In this document: positions 53,887 through 61,751 of the stretch, piece after piece
Layout: every line of letters starts with the position of its first letter
How positions within the stretch are numbered: the first letter of the stretch is position 1
The notes under the pieces: generated by a model
Databases searched by the model: none
Told to the model about the DNA's origin: nothing
The model's input: the letters and a program-made list of their open reading frames with translations, nothing else
Translations under genes and position numbers: made by a program
Assembly: GCA_017484005.1 (NCBI GenBank)
Contig: JAFUTY010000051.1
Span: 32,492-96,491 of the forward strand
Direction: 5' to 3'
Source: Selenomonadaceae bacterium
GTDB lineage: Bacteria; Bacillota; Negativicutes; Selenomonadales; Selenomonadaceae
Length of the DNA: 64,000 nucleotides

Positions 53887-54733
53887 AATCAAAGTCATTG
53901 CGACGCTGACAGAAGTCGAGCCGGATTTTTTACGCGCAGCACTCGATGACGAGGAGCGCTCTCACATCGACGTCGAGGACAATTCAGTCATGATTTTGAC
54001 AAATGTACCAATCCTTCGCGAATCAGAAAGTTATGATGCTCTTCCACTAGCAATAGTCTTGACGAAAGATTACATTATCACAGTCTGCCTCGACGATACT
54101 CCAGTGATGGCTGAATTCAACGTTCGAACTGCAAAATTTTTCCGAACTTACAAAAAGACTCAATTCCTGTTTCAAATTTTGTATCGAACAGCGACATTTT
54201 TCCTTCGATATCTGAGGCAGATCGATCGAATCAGTGAAGAAGTCGAGGAGCGATTGAGACATTCGATGCGCAATTCCGAGATTCTTCGACTGCTCGAATT
54301 GCAAAAAGGTTTAACATATTTCAACGCGGCACTTCGATCGAATGGTGCAGTCCTCGAAAAATTATTGAGATTGAGATCAAGTCGAACTCTCGAGGGCATG
54401 CTCGATATTTATGAGGAGGATGAAGATCTGCTCGACGATGTTATCATTGAGAATAAACAGGCTCGCGAGATGGTCGAGATGTATTCGCAAATTCTCGCAA
54501 GGCTCGCCGATGCATTTTCATCGATCATTTCCAACAATCAAAACATGGTCATGAAATTTCTCGCGGCTGTCACGATTATCATCGCTATTCCGACGGTCGT
54601 CTCGAGCTTTTTTGGAATGAATGTTCCCGTTCCGTTTCAAGAAAATGTCCATGGATTCATTTTTGTAACGGTTATCGCGATATCATTTTCAGTTATCTCT
54701 GCATACTTTTTCTGGCGAAACAATATGTTTTAG
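53780..54733 (+). CDS. corA: CorA-type magnesium/metal ion channel
   Basis: A 317-residue protein of normal CorA length. The large cytoplasmic domain is followed by two C-terminal helices; the signature G-M-N lies at the end of the first, in S-S-F-F-G-M-N-V-P-V-P. CorA forms a pentamer that lets in Mg2+ (or Co2+, Ni2+). ATG at 53780 follows AAAGGAG; the frame is open 14 codons upstream with no support. The next gene starts 16 bases later. Confidence 0.95.
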   Translation: MVEIFKSQTSGTLKTLTIETLEKGSWINMTDPTPYEIKVIATLTEVEPDFLRAALDDEERSHIDVEDNSVMILTNVPILRESESYDALPLAIVLTKDYIITVCLDDTPVMAEFNVRTAKFFRTYKKTQFLFQILYRTATFFLRYLRQIDRISEEVEERLRHSMRNSEILRLLELQKGLTYFNAALRSNGAVLEKLLRLRSSRTLEGMLDIYEEDEDLLDDVIIENKQAREMVEMYSQILARLADAFSSIISNNQNMVMKFLAAVTIIIAIPTVVSSFFGMNVPVPFQENVHGFIFVTVIAISFSVISAYFFWRNNMF

Positions 54734-54749
54734 AAAGGAGGCAATATTA

Positions 54750-55190
54750 ATGGAAGACAATGAAACTTCGAATGAAACTTCCACTGAATCAAACGTCGAT
54801 CTCTCGAAATCTGAAACTCAAGATCAGACTCCATCGAAATCTGAATCGAAACAGCTCGCTCAAAATGAAGAGGAACTCGATGCAGAAAAATCTCGATCGT
54901 TTTTCCATGTGACAACTCGATACAAAATCATTTTCATCTGCTCATTGATTCTACTTTTGCTCGAAGGACTACTAATCTATGCAACAGTTCAAGGCGCGCT
55001 CGATGTTCCGCCATGGCAAGTATCAGTCTGGGCACTGGCAGCGGCATGTTCAATCTATTCAATCGTGAGAAAATCAATCCTCGGTCTAATTTTGAATTTC
55101 ATTCTATTTTTTGGAATTTCACTTCTGCCGGTGTATTCGGAGCTGGGCGTGAGATTCAAACCTGTAATCGATTTGTTCATCGGCAGCTAA
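54750..55190 (+). CDS. Membrane protein with acidic Ser/Thr-rich N-terminal tail
   Basis: A 146-residue protein I do not recognise. Residues 1-50 are low-complexity, rich in Ser, Thr, Glu and Asn. Three hydrophobic helices follow (about 58-80, 87-105 and 108-128). ATG at 54750 after AAAGGAGG. It lies between corA and the lactate permeases and is probably co-transcribed with them. Confidence 0.65.
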   Translation: MEDNETSNETSTESNVDLSKSETQDQTPSKSESKQLAQNEEELDAEKSRSFFHVTTRYKIIFICSLILLLLEGLLIYATVQGALDVPPWQVSVWALAAACSIYSIVRKSILGLILNFILFFGISLLPVYSELGVRFKPVIDLFIGS

Positions 55191-55205
55191 AAATTTTTGA
55201 AGGGA

Positions 55206-56762
55206 ATGATCGATTTGCTATTTTTCCTCGCGCTCTCACCGATTCTATGGCTAGTTATCGCGCTGAGTTTTCTTCGAGTCCCTGCATGGAAAGCATGTCC
55301 TGTCGCGCTTGCAATTGCATGTATCGTCGCGATGAATGTTTCTGAATGGAATATGCTTCTCGTTCATGAATTCGAGGCGATTCTCGAGGGCGTTGCATTA
55401 GCATTCTGGCCGATTCTTCTGGTTATCAGTGCTGCAATTTTCACTTACAATCTGACTCTTCATACCAAAGCGATGGAAGTTATCAAAGGAATGTTGACTT
55501 CCGTGAGTCAAGATCGCCGCGTTTTGATTCTCTTAATCAGCTTGGGATTCGGCGGCTTTCTCGAAGGCATGGCTGGATTTGGTACAGCTGTCGCGATTCC
55601 TGCTGGAATTCTCGCTGGAATTGGAATTGATCCAATCATGGCGGCGGCAGTCTGTCTAATTGCTAATGCGATTCCAACTGCATTCGGCTCGATTGGAATT
55701 CCAATTATCACGCTTGCAAATTTAACCGGCGGCGATCCATCTTTAATGGCGACTTTCACAACGATTCAACTCACCGCGATTTGTATTGTCTGTCCGTTTT
55801 TAATGACAATCGTCGCTGGAAATGGAATCAAGGGACTCAAAAATATGGTGATGATGTGTCTCGCCTCGGGATTAGCATTTTTGATTCCTCAACTCCTCGT
55901 TTGCATGTTCATGGGACCAGAGCTCGCAGCAGTCACTGGAGCACTTTGCGCCATGGCGACGATCGTGATTCTCGCCAAAACTTCCGATATTTCTGATCCT
56001 GAATATCAAATTCAACTTCACGAACATGTTGAAATCACGCCGAAAAAAGCATTAATCGCATGGCTTCCATTCATCTTGATTTTCGTCTTTATCATGTTGA
56101 CTGGCAAACTCGTCCCACCTGTCGCTGAAACTCTGGGTGCGATTAAAACATCTGTCTTGATTTATACTGGCGAAGGTGGAACTCCATACACATTCGTTTG
56201 GATTGCAACTCCAGGTGTCATGATTATGTTGTCAGCTTTCATCTCTGGACGAGTTCAAGGCGCGAGTTTTTCAGAAATCTTGACAGTTTTATATCACACG
56301 GTGCTCGGTTTGAGATTCACAATTATCACGATCGTTACAGTTATCGCGACTGCTAAAGTCATGGGATATTCTGGAATGACTTATCAAATGGCGGAAACTG
56401 CGGTTGAACTCACTGGATCATATTATCCAGCGGTTGCGGCGTTCGTTGGATCGATGGGCGCGTTTATCACTGGATCTGGCACTTCGAGCTGCATTCTTTT
56501 CGGCGAATTGCAGGCTATCGCGATGAGATCTCTCGGTGCGGGCGAATTGGAACAGTTATGGGTTGCATCGTCAAACGCGACTGGTGCATGCGCTGGTAAA
56601 ATTGTCTCGCCACAATCTATCGCTATCGCCGCGGCAGCTATCGGTGTCTCGGGATGTGAAGCTCAGCTGTTAAGTTTTGCCGTGAAAATCTACATTCCAT
56701 TCATAATTTACATGGGCGCAATCGTTTACTTCGGTCAATCAATTGTCACATACTTCGGCTAA
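55206..56762 (+). CDS. L-lactate permease family transporter, copy 1
   Basis: A 518-residue (from ATG 55206) polytopic membrane protein of the LctP family with about 12-14 helices. Family features are G-G-F-L-E-G-M-A-G-F-G-T, followed by P-A-G-I-L-A-G-I-G-I-D-P, G-S-I-G-I-P and, near the end, S-N-A-T-G-A-C-A-G-K-I-V-S-P-Q-S-I-A-I-A. It should move lactate or glycolate with protons. The start is uncertain: TTG 55197, ATG 55206 and TTG 55215 are all in frame, and the last aligns best with the start of copy 2. Confidence 0.93.
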   Translation: MIDLLFFLALSPILWLVIALSFLRVPAWKACPVALAIACIVAMNVSEWNMLLVHEFEAILEGVALAFWPILLVISAAIFTYNLTLHTKAMEVIKGMLTSVSQDRRVLILLISLGFGGFLEGMAGFGTAVAIPAGILAGIGIDPIMAAAVCLIANAIPTAFGSIGIPIITLANLTGGDPSLMATFTTIQLTAICIVCPFLMTIVAGNGIKGLKNMVMMCLASGLAFLIPQLLVCMFMGPELAAVTGALCAMATIVILAKTSDISDPEYQIQLHEHVEITPKKALIAWLPFILIFVFIMLTGKLVPPVAETLGAIKTSVLIYTGEGGTPYTFVWIATPGVMIMLSAFISGRVQGASFSEILTVLYHTVLGLRFTIITIVTVIATAKVMGYSGMTYQMAETAVELTGSYYPAVAAFVGSMGAFITGSGTSSCILFGELQAIAMRSLGAGELEQLWVASSNATGACAGKIVSPQSIAIAAAAIGVSGCEAQLLSFAVKIYIPFIIYMGAIVYFGQSIVTYFG

Positions 56763-56773
56763 ATTTCGAAAGG

Positions 56774-58321
56774 ATGATCTCAATGTTATTTCTCCTCGCG
56801 CTTTCACCGATTCTCTGGCTTGTCATTGCGTTGTCTGGATTGAAAATGGCGGCCTGGAAAGCCTGTCCAATCGCACTAGTTTTATGTTGTGCTGTCGCGA
56901 TGTTGACTCCGGAATGGAGTATGCCGACGAATTACGTTATCGAATCGATTCTCGAAGGTGTTGCACTAGCATGCTGGCCGATTTTATTAGTCATTGTTGC
57001 CGCGATTTTCACATACAATCTCACGCTGAAAACTAAAGCAATGGATGTTATCAAGGCGATGTTGACATCTGTTAGTCAAGATCGCCGCGTTTTGATTCTC
57101 TTAATCGGCTGGGGATTTGGCGGATTTCTCGAAGGTATGGCTGGATTTGGAACTGCGATCGCGATCCCTGCGGGAATTTTGGCAGGAATTGGAATCGATC
57201 CAATCATGTCCGCGGCAGTCTGTTTAATTGCGAATTCAGTTCCAACTGCTTATGGATCGATTGGAATTCCTCTCGTGACTCTTGCAAATGTGACAGGATT
57301 CGATCCGTCTCAACTCGCAACATTCACTTCAATTCAAACTGGAATTTTGATTCTTGTCTGTCCGTTTTTAATGACAATTGTTTCTGGCGGAGGATTCAAA
57401 GGACTTCGCGGAATGACATTGATGTGCCTTGCATCTGGATTAGCATTTTGGATTCCAGAATTTGCAGTTTCGATGTTTGTAGGTCCTGAACTTGCAGTTG
57501 TCGCTGGCGCAATTGTCACAATGGCTGTGATTGTCTTTTTAGCTAAAACTTTCCCTGTCAATGATGAAGAGTACAAATTGAAACTTCAATCATCAATGGA
57601 AATCACGCCGTCAAAAGGATTTGTCGCATGGCTTCCATTCATTCTGATTTTCGTTTTCCTTCTATTCACCAGTAAACTCGTCCCGCCAATCAATGTTCCG
57701 CTCAACACGATTAAAACGTCTGTCTTAATTTATACAGGCGAAGGTGGAGCTCCATATACATTTACATGGATTGCGACGCCTGGAGTTCTGATTCTGCTTG
57801 CGGCGTTTATATCTGGAAAAGTTCAAGGTGCGAGTTTTGGAGAAATTTTTGGAGTTCTGGGCAAGACGATTTCAGATTTGCGATTCACGATGCTCACGAT
57901 TATCACAGTTATCGCGACAGCTAAAGTCATGGGATATTCTGGAATGACTTCGCAAATGGCTGTGACTGCCGTCGATGTTGCAGGATCTGGATATCCAGCA
58001 ATCGCGGCGTTTGTCGGATCGATTGGAACTTTTATCACTGGCTCGGCGACATCGAGTTGCGTTTTGTTTGGACAATTGCAAACTGTCGCGATGCAATCTC
58101 TCGGTGCGAATGAAACGATTCAAGCATGGGTTGCCGCATCGAATGCTACTGGTGCTTGCGCGGGAAAAATGATTTCGCCTCAATCTATTGCGATTGGTGC
58201 TGCGGCGATTGGTGTCTCCGGCTGCGATTCTCAACTTCTATCTTTCGCCGTGAAAATCTATGTTCCGTTTGTCATTGTGATGGGCGCGATTGTCTATCTC
58301 GGACAAACTTTCGTCGGTTAA
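56774..58321 (+). CDS. L-lactate permease family transporter, copy 2
   Basis: A 515-residue tandem paralogue of copy 1, with G-G-F-L-E-G-M-A-G-F-G-T-A, G-S-I-G-I-P and S-N-A-T-G-A-C-A-G-K-M-I-S-P-Q. Long blocks are identical by eye, while several loop and helix segments differ, so substrate or affinity may differ. It starts 11 bases after copy 1. An in-frame ATG at 56783 is better spaced from GAAAGG and may be the real start. Confidence 0.93.
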   Translation: MISMLFLLALSPILWLVIALSGLKMAAWKACPIALVLCCAVAMLTPEWSMPTNYVIESILEGVALACWPILLVIVAAIFTYNLTLKTKAMDVIKAMLTSVSQDRRVLILLIGWGFGGFLEGMAGFGTAIAIPAGILAGIGIDPIMSAAVCLIANSVPTAYGSIGIPLVTLANVTGFDPSQLATFTSIQTGILILVCPFLMTIVSGGGFKGLRGMTLMCLASGLAFWIPEFAVSMFVGPELAVVAGAIVTMAVIVFLAKTFPVNDEEYKLKLQSSMEITPSKGFVAWLPFILIFVFLLFTSKLVPPINVPLNTIKTSVLIYTGEGGAPYTFTWIATPGVLILLAAFISGKVQGASFGEIFGVLGKTISDLRFTMLTIITVIATAKVMGYSGMTSQMAVTAVDVAGSGYPAIAAFVGSIGTFITGSATSSCVLFGQLQTVAMQSLGANETIQAWVAASNATGACAGKMISPQSIAIGAAAIGVSGCDSQLLSFAVKIYVPFVIVMGAIVYLGQTFVG

Positions 58322-58339
58322 TAAATTTCATTCCGAACC

Positions 58340-58377
58340 AAAAGATCCTCAGATCAAAATCGATCTGGGGATCTTTT
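58340..58377. terminator. Bidirectional terminator; left copy of a 38-bp repeat flanking the RiPP operon
   Basis: AAAAGATCCTCAGATC and GATCTGGGGATCTTTT form a 16-bp hairpin around AAAATC. The 38 bases are identical to 60644-60681. It terminates the permease operon on the plus strand and backs up the RiPP operon terminator on the minus strand. Confidence 0.9.
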
Positions 58378-58390
58378 GGTTCGGAAATAG

Positions 58391-58422
58391 AAAAGAGATC
58401 GAAAGAAGCTCTCGATCTCTTT
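58391..58422. terminator. Second hairpin terminator after the RiPP operon
   Basis: AAAAGAGATCGA pairs with TCGATCTCTTTT around a 9-base loop. On the minus strand it is the first terminator after the second precursor peptide. Confidence 0.8.
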
Positions 58423-58452
58423 TGGGAGAAATTTTTGATGATCAGTCTGCGA

Positions 58453-58551
58453 TTAGAAATAATCGAAAACGCAACCGATGTTTAATCCTTCGCAACTACA
58501 TTCGGAAACAAACATTTTTTCGAGATTTTGCGACTGAATCAAAAAAATCAT
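58453..58551 (-). CDS. Candidate RiPP precursor peptide B (32 residues)
   Basis: A very small gene, ATG at 58551, with GGAGGTG 6 bases upstream. The peptide starts M-I-F-L-I-Q and ends V-S-E-C-S-C-E-G-L-N-I-G-C-V-F-D-Y-F. Compared with peptide A it keeps F-L-I-Q at residues 3-6 and the pattern V-x-E-C-x-C-D/E-G-F/L-x-M/I-G-C-x-x-D, while the middle (S-Q-N-L-E-K-M-F) differs. Conservation of the Cys pattern between neighbours with a radical SAM maturase in the same operon points to a modified peptide. The nature of the modification is unknown. Confidence 0.8.
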   Translation of the reverse strand: MIFLIQSQNLEKMFVSECSCEGLNIGCVFDYF

Positions 58552-58582
58552 GTAGTTTCACCTCCAAAATCAATAATGAATT

Positions 58583-58675
58583 TCAGAGAATATCGATGCC
58601 GCATCCCATTTCAAAACCATCGCAGTCACATTCGATGACGCCAACGTGCAACATCGGTTGAATCAGAAAAACCAT
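58583..58675 (-). CDS. Candidate RiPP precursor peptide A (30 residues)
   Basis: A very small gene, ATG at 58675, after a perfect AGGAGG that overlaps the end of the bactofilin-like gene. The peptide starts M-V-F-L-I-Q and ends V-I-E-C-D-C-D-G-F-E-M-G-C-G-I-D-I-L. Cys at 16, 18 and 25 are spaced C-x-C-x6-C, exactly as in peptide B. There is no long leader; the first 12 residues may serve for recognition. No known precursor family comes to mind. Confidence 0.82.
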   Translation of the reverse strand: MVFLIQPMLHVGVIECDCDGFEMGCGIDIL

Positions 58676-58680
58676 GTCAA

Positions 58681-59238
58681 TTAAACCTCCTCGCGTTTAT
58701 TGATTTTGACATCGCCACTCGCATCGCAAGATTTGCATTTGAGAATTCCAATCTCACATTTGCCGCGCAAAATTGCTCGATTGCACTCAAGTCGTTCAAT
58801 TTTCATTGACGCATCGTCGTTAGTCTCAGAAAATTTGTCGAGATGAAGATTGAGTTTGCTCGAGAAAATTCCATCGAGAACATCTTGAACAATTTCGCCA
58901 GCATTTTTCATTCCAGTCAGATCCGCCATCGTGATTTTTGCGTTTCCGCAGACAATTTTATCGACGTGACTTCTGCCACTGAAAACGATTTCGAGCGAAT
59001 CACTTTCAACCGAATTGCCGCGAACTTTTCCCTTCAATTCAACATCTCTGCCGCGAATATTATCGAATTCGACTGCGCCTTTGATTTGAATATCGTCAGC
59101 ATTCATCGATTGAAATTCAGTGTTTCCGCCTGATTCAACACGCCGAGCGTCTGAAACATCATCGATATTCGCTTTGCCTTTGTATTCCAACTCTCGCCCG
59201 TCGCGAGTTTTGATCGTGAGTTTGCCTTTAACCTCCAT
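58681..59238 (-). CDS. Bactofilin/polymer-forming-like beta-helix protein in the RiPP operon
   Basis: A 185-residue protein made of short strands with the look of a right-handed beta-helix: repeated units such as I-K-G-A-V-E-F-D-N-I-R-G-R-D-V-E-L-K-G-K, as in bactofilins and YhbE-like proteins. A late C-K-S-C pair and two further Cys lie in I-L-K-C-K-S-C. It has no signal peptide. The ATG at 59238 lies inside the end of the maturase gene with AAGGGG ahead, so the two are coupled. Its role in the operon, as scaffold, carrier or sensor, is open. Confidence 0.65.
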   Translation of the reverse strand: MEVKGKLTIKTRDGRELEYKGKANIDDVSDARRVESGGNTEFQSMNADDIQIKGAVEFDNIRGRDVELKGKVRGNSVESDSLEIVFSGRSHVDKIVCGNAKITMADLTGMKNAGEIVQDVLDGIFSSKLNLHLDKFSETNDDASMKIERLECNRAILRGKCEIGILKCKSCDASGDVKINKREEV

Positions 59239-60550
59239 TCTTTTTCACCCCTTTCAATCTTTCATAATAAAATCTCAAAATGCGATCGATGTTGAATTTA
59301 ATCGAATCGCAAACTGGATTTCCATCATTTGAACGTCTTGCAAGATGTGGACAGCCTCCCATGCATAATGGCAAGACTTTACAATCATGACATTCTTCAA
59401 ATTGCATTGGTGAACGTTGAATCCATTCGAGAAATTCATGCGAAGGGCGATTTGGTTTATCAAAAAGATTTCCGCAACGCCTTTCAAGAATCCCGACATC
59501 ATTCCAACATTTATATATTGTTCCGTCGGAATCTATCACAAAGAAATTGGCAATCTCTGCACCGCAATAATTTCGTTTCGATTTTGGATAAAGGATCATC
59601 GTGCTAGTTTTGAATCCATATTTGAGAACTTTTTGATGTAGTGGTAACATGATATCTGCAAACTGCTCAGGATTGTAACAAGCAGATTCGACGGATCGAC
59701 AGACTTCATTCAACGCTGTGACACGTCCAAAATTCACTATCACACGTTCGAAATGCTTGATTCGCGATTTCATCGTTTCCAAAAGTTCATCGACTCTAGA
59801 CACATTTTCTTGATCGATATTTACACGAACGTTGATCAAGATTTTATTTTCTGCGAGCAAATCAACGATTTTTAGTAAATGATCGAATGTGCTTGAGCCG
59901 TCAATACTTCGCCGCCGTTGATCATGAACTTCTTTAATGCCATCGATTGTGATTTGAACGTGTCGGATCTTGCAACGCTTGAATTGCTCGATATCTGAAT
60001 CCTCAATCAAACTTCCATTAGTGATTATTGTCGCGTCAAAATTGATTTGATGTTCCGCGCAAATCTCCAAAAGTCGATCTGACAATGAATATACGATCTC
60101 TTTTTCGAGAAGTGGCTCACCGCCAAACCATGTAGCTCTGAGATTTTTCAGACGTTCTGAATGAGGACGAACAAATTCAATCAAACGATCTTGCGTCGCT
60201 TGATCCATGCTTCCCTTGCGATGCTCCTCAAAACAATATTTGCATCGGAAATTGCAATCCAGCGTCGGAACAATCGTCAAGCTCATCAACGTTCGATCAA
60301 ATTTTTCAAGCCCCCGTGAATAATCTATCAATTGAAGTTCATCGATATCATCTTCGATAATGCATCCCGACGATTTCATATTCGCTATCAAATTAGGATC
60401 GTGCCGAGATTCGTCGAATGATCCATTTTCGATTTCTCGATACGCTTTGAAAAAATTTTCATCGACGATAGCCAGCGCACAAGTCATTGAATTGAAAAAT
60501 ATTGTGATGCCATCGATTTGACGAAGGAAATTGTACCGTGAAAGTTTCAT
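59228..60550 (-). CDS. Radical SAM/SPASM peptide maturase
   Basis: A 440-residue enzyme. Residues 1-90 form an N-terminal domain of the kind seen in peptide maturases (start K-L-S-R-Y-N-F). The radical SAM motif C-x3-C-x2-C is C-N-F-R-C-K-Y-C near 103-110, followed by W-F-G-G-E-P-L-L. The SPASM region has Y-C-G-A-E-I, Y-K-C-W-N-D and C-H-D-C-x5-C-M-G-G-C-P-H, enough Cys for two auxiliary 4Fe-4S clusters. Such enzymes make thioether or C-C links in RiPPs. ATG at 60550, GGAGG 6 bases before. First gene of the operon, under the G-tract promoter. Confidence 0.92.
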   Translation of the reverse strand: MKLSRYNFLRQIDGITIFFNSMTCALAIVDENFFKAYREIENGSFDESRHDPNLIANMKSSGCIIEDDIDELQLIDYSRGLEKFDRTLMSLTIVPTLDCNFRCKYCFEEHRKGSMDQATQDRLIEFVRPHSERLKNLRATWFGGEPLLEKEIVYSLSDRLLEICAEHQINFDATIITNGSLIEDSDIEQFKRCKIRHVQITIDGIKEVHDQRRRSIDGSSTFDHLLKIVDLLAENKILINVRVNIDQENVSRVDELLETMKSRIKHFERVIVNFGRVTALNEVCRSVESACYNPEQFADIMLPLHQKVLKYGFKTSTMILYPKSKRNYCGAEIANFFVIDSDGTIYKCWNDVGILERRCGNLFDKPNRPSHEFLEWIQRSPMQFEECHDCKVLPLCMGGCPHLARRSNDGNPVCDSIKFNIDRILRFYYERLKGVKKNGG

Positions 60551-60579
60551 CTAATTCCTCCAAGAAGGATTTTGGCGTA

Positions 60580-60611
60580 ATTATAACTTGCCCCCCCCCC
60601 CCCGACGTCAA
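60580..60611 (-). promoter_or_regulatory. Phase-variable promoter of the RiPP operon
   Basis: On the minus strand the -35 box TTGACG (60611-60606) and the -10 box TATAAT (60585-60580) are separated by 20 bases: TC, 13 G and CAAGT. Both boxes are near consensus, but the spacer is three longer than the best 17. Loss of three G would make it optimal. Expected start about 20 bases before the maturase ATG. Confidence 0.82.
60591..60603 (-). repeat. Poly-G tract (13 G on the minus strand) in the promoter spacer
   Basis: A 13-base homopolymer, read as C on the plus strand, the longest in the window. It lies entirely between the -35 and -10 boxes. It is the same type of tract as in glycosyltransferase copies 7 and 8. 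Confidence 0.95.
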
Positions 60612-60641
60612 GAACTTTTTTCAAAAAATTTTTTCGGAAAT

Positions 60642-60683
60642 AAAAAAGATCCTCAGATCAAAATCGATCTGGGGATCTTTTTC
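60642..60683. terminator. Terminator of the gene at 60690; right copy of the 38-bp repeat
   Basis: The hairpin core at 60644-60681 is identical to 58340-58377. On the minus strand it ends the small membrane-protein gene and insulates the RiPP promoter about 30 bases further on. Confidence 0.9.
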
Positions 60684-60689
60684 ATTTTA

Positions 60690-60893
60690 TCAGTTTCTCG
60701 AAGTCAACAGATTATGTAAAATTGCGATTGGAGTCGTTGCCCAGCCGAGAAACAATGCATAAACAAATTTTCCCATCAAGTGATCCATCGTGCTACTATA
60801 GAATTCCGCCCGAACATTTAAAAGGTGATATTTGAGATAATCATTCGCCCGCATTCCAAAATAGACATAAACCGCGACGATCAATAATTCCAT
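60690..60893 (-). CDS. Small membrane protein
   Basis: A 67-residue protein I do not recognise, with one hydrophobic segment near the start (L-L-I-V-A-V-Y-V-Y-F-G) and a second near the end (F-V-Y-A-L-F-L-G-W-A). The ATG at 60893 follows GGGAGGG at a good distance; an ATG five codons upstream has no such site. It is monocistronic, with a terminator. Confidence 0.65.
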   Translation of the reverse strand: MELLIVAVYVYFGMRANDYLKYHLLNVRAEFYSSTMDHLMGKFVYALFLGWATTPIAILHNLLTSRN

Positions 60894-60977
60894 CGATATC
60901 CCTCCCAATTTTGAATTTTGAAAAGGATATCACGCTGAAAGTTTGAATTGTTGTACTGCGAGGACAATCTGAAAATT

Positions 60978-61739
60978 TTATTTCATCAGATACAACTGAA
61001 ACTCTTTATATTTTCCAAAACTCCCGCCCGACCATGAAAAATTTTCTTCATCGCAAACCAATCTAACACTGATTGGAAACGAACGATAGATTTTTTGATT
61101 TCCAATTTTCAAATCGAATTGCGCGGAAGAATTTGGTGGAATCGTTTTTTTGTTGATGTATTTGTTATTGATTTCAACAATCAGATCCCTAAGCGGCATA
61201 TCATCTCGATTATCAATAACCAAACTCAAAACATAATTCTCGGGGAATAATCGAGCATCACCACTAACTTCCCATGACTTCCAAACGTTCGATGGAATTT
61301 CAGTCTCGAACGGTTGTCCGTTGAGTAAAAATAGACAGAAATGTTTCAATCGAGGATCTGATCTTGGTCTCGGCTCGCTTTGATTTGCAACTTTCGGAAT
61401 CGGATTTTTAGTTTCTGGAATTGGAATCGGATCTTCAAATTTCAATTCAGCGATTTGAACTGGATCAACTCGATACATCGATTTCAATTCCTCGAGCGTC
61501 AATTCATGTTTTTCAGATTCCACCGGCGTCTCGATTTCAACGTTTGAAATTTCTTCCGTCGATTGAGATTCATTGATTTCCTTAACTTCGACGGCATCAA
61601 CAATTGGAAGAGTTTCATGAATTTTTTTCGGAAAGCTTAAAATCAATCCAAAGATCAAAATGATCGCTAAAAAATGCTTGCTGAATTTTTTGAGTTGATA
61701 CTTCCAACGCCCATTCTGAACATCCAGCGCGAGATCCAT
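60978..61739 (-). CDS. C-terminal piece of an interrupted Ser/Thr kinase gene (anchor and outer domain)
   Basis: A 253-residue frame in phase with the kinase piece upstream, from which it is parted by a single TGA. It starts in the last kinase helix (M-D-L-A-L-D-V-Q), has a basic stretch, a membrane helix (F-L-A-I-I-L-I-F-G-L-I-L-S), an acidic linker and an outer domain of about 130 residues with beta-strand character. On its own it would have no ribosome site at the ATG, so it is likely not made unless the stop is read through or reverted. Confidence 0.75.
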   Translation of the reverse strand: MDLALDVQNGRWKYQLKKFSKHFLAIILIFGLILSFPKKIHETLPIVDAVEVKEINESQSTEEISNVEIETPVESEKHELTLEELKSMYRVDPVQIAELKFEDPIPIPETKNPIPKVANQSEPRPRSDPRLKHFCLFLLNGQPFETEIPSNVWKSWEVSGDARLFPENYVLSLVIDNRDDMPLRDLIVEINNKYINKKTIPPNSSAQFDLKIGNQKIYRSFPISVRLVCDEENFSWSGGSFGKYKEFQLYLMK

Positions 61740-61751
61740 GGCAGATTGATA

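Noticed and set aside
57872..58234. A 120-codon minus-strand frame rich in Arg and Ser
   Set aside because: It is the shadow of the second lactate permease gene, with no ribosome site and biased composition.
60538..60762. A plus-strand frame covering the G/C tract
   Set aside because: It overlaps the promoter and terminator of minus-strand genes and has no family features.
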